From Morinoia aosen (Eukaryota > Arthropoda > Malacostraca > Amphipoda > Talitridae), in the NCBI GenBank assembly GCA_030386875.1, contig CM059558.1, positions 13,519,752 through 13,583,751 on the forward strand: a DNA stretch of 64,000 bases, written 5' to 3'. Positions within the stretch are counted from its first letter, which is position 1, and each line of letters begins with the position of its first letter. The notes beneath the pieces were generated by a model. The model searched no databases. It saw nothing but the letters and a program-made list of their open reading frames with translations, and had not been told where the DNA came from. This document shows positions 34,201-46,200 of the stretch, piece after piece. The position numbers were made by a program, and so were the translations under genes.

Positions 34201-37200
34201 TAAATTCTTTAGTCTAACAGCAACTAGCGAACGTAAGTTCAATTTGGTCTCACTAGAGACGCTTTATGATACTCTGCATCATGGAGGTCTTTACTTTTGC
34301 TCGACATTCATACTCCAACCTACATCGACATCAAGGTAGAGGAAACAAGGTAGGTTCAAACCTACCTTTTTTCGTTGATGGTGTGGTTTTGCTGACGTTA
34401 CGGCAATGAACCAATAGCAGCGCTCATATTGCATCTGGTAGCACTGCTACCCCCAAATCTGGCTCCACTATTGGCCTAACGAGATGGCGTTTTGGTGACG
34501 TCATGAAGTTTGTTTGAAATAAAGCCTTTCTATTGGCTAGCTGAACAAGAGGTGTATTTTCTTCCATAGAAATGAGTTCAAATGACCCTACCTTTATTCC
34601 CATACCGTGGTATCCACGGTTTTAAATTTTAATAATGTGTATCAGTGATACTGAAGGATAGTTTAAATTCGGATTTAGTTATTCAACTTATATCCTTTCT
34701 AAGCATAGTTTAGTAAAAAAATAAAAATATTGAGTCATCGATTCTTAATCAGAGGATAAATTTTTGGTGAACACTCTATGTATCCACTTAGTACCTCCAG
34801 CGCGAGGAAATTCTGCAGATGGTGCACGTTGCGCATCAGGAAGATATCCATGTCGGAGTAGAAACCTCCAGACTTGTACACCACCGCCAGTCGGCTCAGG
34901 TCGCTTAAGTTGTGGATCAGGTACTCTGCAAGGGACGGGAATCTCGTTACGAAGGATACTTTATTCCAATCAATCAAGACTGATACACATCATCCTGTGC
35001 TTTGGTTTTTCAAATACTTTATAATTAATACCAGGAAGCAATGACGGTTGCCCCTCGGACAAGCCGGTACCCATTACCGACACCTGGGTAGAGTGGGGAA
35101 TTGCGGCCGAGTTCTCCGTTTTTCCAACTGGGAGAAACCACCGGGCTGCACTGGCGGGATTCGAGCTGCGTGAAGGTTCACGTTCACGTTGATTCACACA
35201 CAATTCACAAAGTTCACGTGGGATTCGAGCTTCCCGTGAAGGGTGCGCATTCTTAACCTCTCGGCTACGGTGATCACCACAAAGTTTTACTCTCTATATA
35301 TGTCAGTGACACATGTAATAGATTGAGTACCGCTACAGAAATTCGTTGAGTTAGGTTTATAACACGCAATAAAAAAAGCATCTCTCTAGACATTGGTTAA
35401 ATTATGTCTATGATATAAGTAACACCTACACCGTGAAAATTTACCAGGCTGAAACATTTTAGATAAATTTTTTCTGTAACAAAAATTCTACGGACGATCT
35501 GAGATCAAAACACAAAAAGACCATGCTTGGAAGCGTCGGTGAAATTAATCGATATCAGTTTTGGCTAATACTAAACATCATTGCTATACATTTTATACAT
35601 GAATATTATACATTTGCTACACATTTGATACATATGGATGCTATACATTTATGACACAGCGTATGGAGGAATTTAAAACGGGGAGTCACATCTTCGAAGA
35701 TGTGAGTACCCATATTTACTCGGTACATTCCTGGTGAGCTTTACTCTTTCTTACTCGTGTCCCTGAACTTGTCAGACTTGTACAACGCCAGGAGCGGGGT
35801 ATCTTGCAAGAGAAGCTCAAAGTCAGCATACGCGACACACAAGTTCGGGTGCCTCTCGTGCAGCGCCCTCAGGTGTCTCACAGAGGCAGGTGACAACGAT
35901 CTCGATGTCACCAAAAACCACACCACCGCCTCAGGGTTCGTCGTGCAGTAGCTGTTTAAAAGGGATATTAGAAATACACAGCAGTGTAATAGACTAACGG
36001 GCACAGAGGGTAGATACGGTACGTAATGGCAACCGAAGGATATAGACGGAGACGGTACGTAATGGCAACTGGAGAATATAGACTAACGGGCCCGTGGAGC
36101 GGATACGGTACGTAATAGCGATTGGAGAATATAGCTTAACAGGCCGTTGTGTGGATACGGTACGTAATGAAGCCTCAGGGAGGGTCATGTGCTGGCTGTT
36201 CATAAGGGGTGTTACTAATATTTTGCAGTGTTATAGACTAACGGGCCCGTATGGTAGATGCAATACGTAATGACGACAGGATATAGACAAACGGGCACCG
36301 AGGGTGGATACGGTACGTAATGACGACAGCAGAATTTTCTCTCAAATATCATACCTTGAACGCTACACACAGACGTTCGCACTGTTATTGTTCATGCATG
36401 GATATAATGATTAGCAATGACGTAAAAAATAGAACTTTCGTTCTACAGACTCTTCCTCGTAACTGAAAATCAAAACTTTGTATGAGGGTATGGAATTTGT
36501 TGCATAACTGTGAAAAATATAAAGTTGGGGAATTTCACAAATTAAATATTTTTATTAATGATATTTATGGATAGTTTTACCTCTCGACGCTGCACAGGCC
36601 GCGACCGGTGAAGTTGGTGGCAGACGACGTCTCCATGAGGTACACGTTGCTCTCCTCGGGGTTGGGGGAGACGTCTCTGTACACCGCGTGGGGAAGTATA
36701 GTTGTACCATAAATATGTATTCAGTTGGTCAATATGAATTCATGATAAATATTGAATTGGTCGTATTGGTTTCGTGGGAAACGTTGATTATGAGAAAAGT
36801 GAATTGGTCATATTTATTTCATGAAATATTGAATTGGTCATATAAATTTCATGATAAAAGTGAATTGGTCATATTGATTTTATAATAAATATTGAATTAG
36901 TCATATTAATTTCATAAGTAATATTGAATTGGTCAAATTGACTCCATGAGAAACATTCCAGCGATCAAATTTATTTCATGAGAAACATTTAATTGGTTAC
37001 AATTTATCTTCATGAAAAATATTTACTTGACAGAAAATCATCTTTAGGATAAGCATCTGATTGAGAACGAATTACCGTCTTGACCAACAGTTAATTGATA
37101 AAAAATGTTATCCTGAAGCTTAATTTACATGATGACTAATTATTTTCTTGGACAGCATTCAATTAACAACAATTCATCTTCATAAGCAGCATGTGATTGT

Positions 37201-40200
37201 GATTTCAGAAGTTAAATGCCAAAAAAAAACACGAGTGGTCCCCCACTCAGGTCTGCAGGAGCGTTCAATACGCTAGTTACGATCACGAATCGAGTCGGCC
37301 GTGATTTTCAGCAGGGTTAGTAAACATCTTTGTTATAACACTTACCTAAAAATTCATGTGATATTCACAACAGTGTACTTTTTTATTGTCGAATTACTCA
37401 ATGCGTCATAAACCACTCTAAATTGAACTTTTTATGTATTTAAAAACTTTCGAATCGTTTTTGCTAATCCGAGCAGCGATTAAAATTTAATTCGATATTT
37501 AAAAACCAGCAGCAATGTGTGTCAAAAATGTAATACCTATACACTTATTGGGGAGCTTGATCCAGCTTTGAAAATTACCCGGAATTTGTATTTAAAGAAA
37601 ATGCTCATCTAAGAGCTCTCCGTGGCACAGTGGTTAAGGGATCAGCCTTGTGTGTTGGAGTCGCGGGTTCGTATCCCGGCGCTGGCGCGGAGATTTTCCC
37701 CGTTGGGTATATAGGAAAGTTCAAGCACAATACCCCACTCAACCCAGGTGTCGGAAATGGGTACCGGCTTTACGGGGGAACCGTCATGGTGTCCTATATA
37801 TAGGGTTAGTTAAAAGACATTTGAAAAACCAATGCTTAAGATCATATGTATCAGGCTTGATTGGAAATAAAGCATCCCAAAGATGCCGATGTTTGTTGTT
37901 GTTGTTAGATGACTATGAAACTAGCATTACCAGATCAAATCTCCCCACCGAATAATATCAAATCTTCCTAACGAAATATCACCCAGTCGTTTTTCACTGA
38001 TAATTCGCTAGTGTTTCCCTTGCAGTACGAATAATAATAGGCAACACGCTCTAGCGCAAAGCCTTCATAATTTCTGATCACTTACTCGTAAAATGTGGGC
38101 AAGGAAACTGCTCCATCTGTGCCGATCTTAAGGCTGCAGGTATCCGGTTTGATGGACTCGAGTAGAGTTGTCTTGTGCTTTTTCTTCGCTGGTAATTCGG
38201 AGATGTTTTCATTGTGCAGTCGTTGTTTTAAACTAGTACTTCTGCTGGCTCTTCGTTCCACCTGTTTAGCATTTGTCTTGTATTCTGCGCTAGGATGACT
38301 CTTTATTTCCGCGGCATTGTTTTTATTGTTAGACTCGTTTTCGTTGTTAGCGTTCCTTGCGACTCTCATCAAAGGTGGCCGAGAAAGCTGCGAGTTCTGT
38401 TGAAAATTCAATAATGGCGGTTGTTCTTGCGCTGGTTGTTCTCGTACTGGCTGTTCTCGTACTGGCTGTTCTCGTACTGGCTGTCCTCGTACTGGCTGTT
38501 CTCGTACTGGTTGTTCTCGTACTGGCTGTTCTCGCACTGGTTGTTCTCGCACTGGTTGTTCTCGCATTGGTTGTTCTCGTACTGTTTGTTCTCGCACTGG
38601 TGGTTCTCGCACTGGTTGTTCTCGCACTGGTTGTTCTTGTACTGGTTGTTGCATGTCCATCACCAAAAGGGGGCTCCTAACCCTGTGCCGGAGCAGTAGC
38701 TGGTCGTCATGGTTCACTCGGCCGTCCGCGACTCCTGCATCGAGTTCCTTATCCCACGGCTGGGCGCTATGGCCCGCAGCGGACGGTGTCACACCGAAGG
38801 TATTACGTTCAAAGTCTGAGCAGAAAAATGCGATTTCATCATTTAAAATTTTAATTTCATTAATGAAATTTTTATTTAGAATTAGAATTTAGCTGCTGAG
38901 AGCTATCAGTGTAAATGTGAACGATTTTAGGAGATGTATTTTTCACAAGCATGTACATTGTTCCAAAAAAACTCAAGATAGTTCTTGATACCTAACGAGC
39001 CTTTCAGTATAAATTTGAAATATTTTAGGATACTAATTTTTCACGAGCATTGTTAGAAATAAGACACGAGAATACACTTAAGAGCTAACAGTACAATATG
39101 GCTTAATGGCTAAAGAAAATGAAAAAAGAAGTGTACAATATCAACTTTGTGGGCCAAATAAGTAACGAGGCACCTCTGGCAACCCACCAGAAGATGAAGA
39201 AATTCTGAAGTATCATAAATGATAACTTATTTTCCATTGTAGCCTTCAGATTAAATTACATTAGCTGAAAATAATTGAGATTAGATGAGATTACACTAGA
39301 TTAGCTTAGATTAGTTTAGATTAGATACTTATGTCTCTAACTCAGAATTAGTAAAACATAAAAGATGGAGAACATCAATATCAAACTGAGAAAGAACACA
39401 GTTTTACAGTCACGATAAGGTTTTTCATCAGAAGTATTTTATGCGTTTTATTTTTATACATACTCCTGCACGTTTTTAATCATGTATGTTTTTACACATA
39501 TTTATGTAAATGCACCTATACACCTACACATTTACGTCTACATACACGCAAACAGATAAACTTATGTTATTAGCTCTGTGATTAGAGTATCAACCTGCAC
39601 ATTATTCACGGTGAGTAATATCATCTGAAGATCTTATATTGTTTGTTTAGTCTAAATTCGTTCCGTCTTTCCTTCAACCTTTGTCCACCACACATTGACT
39701 TGTAAATAATAACGTGTAAGATTTGAAGTCTACTTTGGAAGCTGAATAAGTGGGAGCATCTCAGACATCGTTAGGGATGGAATTCCAGAATTTGTCACCT
39801 GCAAAAAGGGAACTGTTTTCAGATTTAGATTTTTGAGTGATGTGGGACCATAAGTTTATGCCTATTTCTCGTCAAGAAGTTATAGCAGTTAGTTTGAGCA
39901 ATTATCAATTCTTACGTATAGTTTAAAATTCGGGAGGTAGGTAGGATTTGAACCATTCGTAAGGAATTCATATATTCATATCATCACTTTTCACAATTCA
40001 TAATGGCGTAGCTCAAACAATGGAATGTTATGATCTACGCTAGCAAATGCCATTTTAAAGCCACAAAAAGTTGGAAGTATTAGGTTTCCATCATTATTTA
40101 AATAAAAAATAGTAGGTGATTCTGAATGGGTTGACTTGTTGGTTTTGGTGAACGAAAACCGAATTACTTGTAATAGAGAGAGGAGTTGAGCTCCATGTAA

Positions 40201-43200
40201 GAATATAGTTTATGTTTTTTAAAAATTAGTGCCAATGATTGGCGTTGTACAGATTAGTTTGTAATTATTATTGATGCAGGCTTTGTCATCGTTCTTAGTG
40301 ATGAGGGTTTCTCCGGCAGTTTTTAATGAATAAAATAAGAAGCCCAAAGAGAACGATGTGCTCAAAATATAAGCACAAATACACAAAACCAGAACTACTC
40401 ATTTTATTTCTTCAAATAAAAGTGATTTTTTGAACTCGATTTATTTCTAGCTCGTTAATGCATTTAAAAAAATCAGGAACATTCATTAGACTCAATAAAA
40501 AGCGGGGTTTTAGTTTAGATCTGTGAGGTTGAGTAAGTGGCCTTTCGAATGGTCTTCCACAACATCATCTTCCACAATAGTTCTTACTCTTTTCAGGGAA
40601 ATATACTCCGCTCCACACATTGAATTTAAGAGCCCCCTGTTTTGTATCATTTTTTTACTGAGTAAATCATTTAAGTGCGAAGATACTGGCTCTCAATGCA
40701 TCATGTTCGTACCACGATTGTGTCGTGTTTGAAATTATCAATTTCATATCCTGGATAGCGATTCTACAATATCTTCGACCGCAGTAACAAAGATCATGTC
40801 CCCGCTATACTGCACTTATAATCACCTCTGGTGAAGAAAACCAACGAAGAAAACTGGATGAAAAAAGGATGCTTTATTCCAATCAAGCCTGATACATATC
40901 ATCTTGTAGATTGGTTTGTCAAATGCCTTTTAACTAACACCAAGGCCCATGACGGTTTCCCCCGTAAAGCCGGTACCCATTTCCGACACCTGGGTAGAGT
41001 GGGGTATTGTGCTTGAGTTTTCCCTTATACAATTTCAAAAAATATGGCCATCTATGATGTGCTGCGACACAATTTTAAAATCATGGCCGTCAATGATATG
41101 CTACGACACAATTTTAAAATCATGGCCGTCAATGATATGCTACGACACAATTTTAAAAATATGGCCATCAATGATATGCTACAACACAATTACAAAAACA
41201 TGGCCATGCTACGACACAATCACAAAAACATGGCCATCAATGATATGCTACGACACAATTTTAAAATCATGGCCATCAATGATATGCTACGACACAATTT
41301 TAAAAATATGGCCATCAATGATATGCTACAACACAATTACAAAAACATGGCCATGCTACGACACAATCACAAAAACATGGCCATCAATGATATGCTACGA
41401 CACAATTTTAAAATCATGGCCGTCAATGATATGCTACGACACAATTTTAAAAATATGGCCATCAATGATATGCTACGACACAATTTTAAAAATATGGCCA
41501 TCAATGATATGCTACGACACAATTTTAAAATCATGGCCATCAATGATATGCTACGACACAATTTTAAAAATATGGCCATCAATGATATGCTACAACACAA
41601 TTACAAAAACATGGCCATGCTACGACACAATCACAAAAACATGGCCATCAATGATATGCTACGACACAATTTTAAAATCATGGCCATCAATGATATGCTA
41701 CGACACAATTTTAAAAATATGGCCATCAATGATATGCTACAACACAATTACAAAAACATGGCCATGCTACGACACAATCACAAAAACATGGCCATCAATG
41801 ATATGCTACGAAACAATTTTAAAAATATGGTCATGAATGATTGTACTTTTCACCAATAAAGATATCCACAAACCTGCTCGCATGAGGCCGTGAAAGAAAA
41901 GGAAGAAGCCGGTCACGGTGATGGCGGCCAAGTAGGCAGCGCGTCTGCTGATGCGAGCTGAAACGAAAGAGAAACGCGATATTTTCGCTAGAATTTTTCT
42001 ATTCTATTTCTATTATATTTTATTCCTCATATGACACACGAATCTTATGCCATACTTGATCAATATAGTTTGCTTATTAACGAAGTCTTTTTTTTCACTA
42101 CAGAAAAAAAATAGTTCGCTTATTGACGAACAGACTTTCGCAGGCTGCTGAACATCGCACGCGTTGAACATTTTTGATTAAACGATTTTGATTTGATTAA
42201 AATTAAACATTTTTGATTAACTCGTATACACTTGAATGAATTTTCCGTCCGTGTAGTACAGTGTGTTGGGCTCACGTTGAAGATTGCAAGTCTAAATCTT
42301 CACGTAATGCAGAAGAAAATAACTTGTTCAACGCGTATCCGTCCCCAAGCTGTGATGTCAAATTATAATTCTCTTCGCGAAGTTTTAAAGTTTTGTACCC
42401 ACGTGGAGTGCTACTTTTGCGAAGGTTTAAAATTTTGTACCCACGTGAAACGCTTTCATTTGAGTCTCTGACAACGCATGGCACAAGAAATGTTCCCAAG
42501 CCGAGAAAATGTCAATGCAGGATTTGTGTTAAGACGAACTGGTATTGCTTTTACTCACCCATCAATTTCGAATGATCGACGTACTTGTTAATTAATTATT
42601 GAAAACTAATAAAAAACCAAAGGCAAATTCAGCAACACTATAATTTGAAAGTAGAGCTTAGGTTACACGGTTAATACCGTCGCAGGCTTCTTATATTTTC
42701 CGAATTAAAGTTACAAAAGTTAGCTGTACACGAAAGGAAGCCACTTTCACAGCCCGCAGTCGGATCACCCAACGTGTTGTCAGTAGGCTAATTCTAATGT
42801 AACTGGTGAGATCGGCCTTATTTCATCTGCTGATCTCAACATAATTTAGATATCAAATACTAGTTAGGAGCGTAAAGCGTGATAGTCCATGAGCAAACAT
42901 ATTATACAAAGAGCATGCTTGATTTTATCAGTTCTTGAAAGAAATTCACAATTTTTTCTGAATTTAATATACTGTAGGTACAATAGAACAAAAAAACTTC
43001 ATAAAAACTGTTTACAATCAAGAAGACGCTTACCAGTGTGCACTATCAGTTAGTTGATGCGGTGATAGTCGACATCTCTGAGCTGAGAAGATCCTGAAGA
43101 AAATCTTTGACAATTTTTTTTGCTGGACATCCATCCATCGCTTTGCGATGATTGCGTTAAGCCTCCTTCGGAATTTTGGAATGCTTTTCTTATCCGTTAG

Positions 43201-46200
43201 GGGAAACACACTTAAAAAGTTCGTACTTCTGAATAGTTCAATTAAAAACAAGAGTAGCAACGGAGTAAAAGCTTAAAACTTGAACTATTGGAACGTAAAG
43301 GTGACATTCTATGAAAGCATCTGTCAACTAAGCAGACCATCACGGACAACGCAAGTTGATTCATCGAGTGAAATCCGTCCCCCCTATGTTACGATCTCTT
43401 TTCTTTCGACCGCTCCTTGCAGCATCTCTGACTGCCCCGTGTTCAGGAGTTTTGAATGTATGAATACTTAGTTAAGTAAAATTACTCCCAGACAGATTTA
43501 AAAAACCTTGTTCAGGATATCACTGTTCAACGACTTCTCGTTTATAAAATTATTTTATACAAGAATTTGACAAGACTTGCGCCCTGCCGTGACTGTTGTA
43601 CCAACTCAAAGCTACAAGTTGAAAGGTGTCCTGAGGAAAACCAAGAATGTTAGTTCAGAAATTAGATTATTAATTAGTTAAAGCCTCCCTATCCGCCACA
43701 AAGGCGATCCAAAGAGAGGAAGGCACCATTTCATATGAAGTTAGAGGAACGCGGAAGCTATGCAGCAAGGGCATAGAAATGGTAAGTTGAGAAAGAAGAC
43801 TATAAAGCAAGATCAATGTCGAAGAATAAAGTAGGTGCTGAAAAACAGGACAGCAGTGAACCGAAAAAAGGCCTTCGCATAACAAAAGAATATTTTATTT
43901 CAGTTCAGGGCTCACATTTTCCTCGTCAGGTAGACAAGATACCAGGACATTTTTTATAAAGGTTCTTGCGGTCTTCGAATTCAAATCCCCGAGTGAGGTA
44001 ATGGAAAGGAACTGCAACTCTACGACTCAAGATACCAGGACATTTTTTATACGGATTCTTGAGTTTGGCGGTGGTCAAATTCAAATCCCCGAGTGAGGTA
44101 GTGGAAAGGAACAGCAACTCTACGACTCAAGATTTCAGGACATCTTCTAAACAGATTCTTCAGTTTGGCTGTGGTCAAACTCAAATCCCGAGTAAACAAG
44201 TGGGAAGGAATAACAACGGTGACTTCATTCGAATTTATTAACTGAACACAACATCGATGGTTAGTGCCAATATCACACTGCAACATTCCAGAGAACACAA
44301 TGACAGGCAAATGGCATCAAAGAGGCAGATTGCCCAACTATTTCATGAAAACGCCAGGCTTCATCTTTAACTTCAACAAGTTAATCCAATGATCACACCA
44401 GGCTTCAACCTTAACTTTAACAAGTCAATCCAATGATCATTACACAGTTCCAATGATTTCTCAGCATAAAATCTAGGTTCGCCTTCCTGCCTACTCCATT
44501 TCTCGGTGCTATAGGCATGCATGTTTTCTAACATCAATAACGGTAGTCAACATCACAACATATACCTTACGCAGGATGAGCTGCTATGAAACGTTTCCTA
44601 AGATTTATCGATCGCAAATGATAAGACAACAGCACGCATAATTTTCAACTGAGTTAAATTACTATTGTTATTATCATTTTGTTTTTTTTTTCTGCCGTTT
44701 TCAGAGTTAAACTAAAAATAAAATAAAATACGACTGAATAATTACATCAGCACCAAAAAAGAGGTAACAGTAATGTTTGCATTGGCCCAAAAACAACAAT
44801 AACCCGTACTTGTTTTCCCTCTAACGGCATGTACATCTCGTATGGTTTATCAATCAAGGACATTTGAAATTTCAAGAAATGTTTAAATTTAATGTGTTGT
44901 AACACATTTCATGTCTGAACTTTTTCGGAAGTGAACGGTTGCTTTCGTTCTTTCGCTTACCCTAAAGTAGGGCAATCTACGAGAACATCAATGAAAGGCA
45001 TGGCCCTAATACAGCTCTCTCTCTCAATGACAACATACAACAGAAACGTTTATTGTAATAAGGTTATAGCGCTCTCTGAAGTCATATGATATTGCGCAAA
45101 CGTGGTGCATGCAAAGTATGATCGGTTTACTACGTTATTAAATATATTCAATGTTTGTAAGTAATTAATAAATTTATTCTTAATCTATATGAGTTTTTGT
45201 TTCCTTTGCTAGGTTCTTATAGTCACCGCTCAAGCTTTTCCGCGCATACTGTATATGAGGTCGTCAGCTTGAAATCTGTGTCTCGATCATAAATTGATTT
45301 TAGATTAGTTTTAGCCTCCCTTTACCACGTCAAAGATGTTCAAAGAGAGGAAGGATGAAGGCACCATTTAGTATGGAGTTAAAGGAATCGCGGAATCTAT
45401 GCACAAGGTGAGTTCCCGCACAGGATCCCGCGCGCATAGAAACAGTCAGTTTGGAAGGAAGGTACTGAAACAAGAGAGAAGTTTAAGAAACAAGTCAGAG
45501 GTGCTGAAAACCAGGACAGCAGTGAATCGAAAAAAGATGGTCCTTAACAGAACAAAAAAAAATATATTTTACCAAAAAGAAGGCCTACCGAACTCTCAGC
45601 TGCCTCTATCACTCCTATTCAGACTTGTGACAGCGGAACAGCGCTGCTAATGCACATCTTGCAAGTGCACTTTGATACCAACGTCACGCCAAAGTTTAGT
45701 GAAGAAAAGTAATTCTAAAACAGAGTATCCCAGTTGATTGAAAGCTTTTTCGCGTACACTGAACGAAATTGTGTAAAAATAAAAATAAAACTCTAAATTC
45801 GGCTTGGAGCTTTACCTACCATCATGTCGACGATGCTCTAATTCCAAAAGTAGCTCAACGAGATGAACAATTTGCAAATGGAGGAAAAAAACTTTCGAAA
45901 CAATATGAACAATTTGAAAATGGAGGGAAAAACGTTCAAAACAATATGAACAATTTGAAAATAGAAAGAAAAAACGTTCAAAACAATGAAGAATTCTGTT
46001 ACATGGACTCCAGTCCAGATACACAGGTATAATGTACAAGAGAATGTAAGGCTTCCCTTACTAATACAAGTCTCGAAAAGCAAGAGTTCCTGACATGATA
46101 ACCGGCAGCTAGGCTACCCACGGGGGTTGAGGTGCTCTATTACCTGCCGAGGGTATATACTTCTGTAAAATGGCCCACCTTATCGACCTGCGGCTAGAGT

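Noticed and set aside
37620..37700. Possible tRNA gene with A and B boxes
   Set aside because: It is fused to a repeated SINE body with two more copies nearby and lacks a normal acceptor stem.
40949..41859. ORFs of 295 and 271 codons
   Set aside because: The 39-bp array is open in two frames because the period is 13 codons; it is intronic.
43030..43260. 76-codon minus-strand ORF ending at a good donor (TG|GTAAGC), considered as exon 1 of the glycosyltransferase
   Set aside because: Its phase does not fit exon 2, and the frame that would fit has a stop and no ATG. The exon at 49057-49078 fits better.
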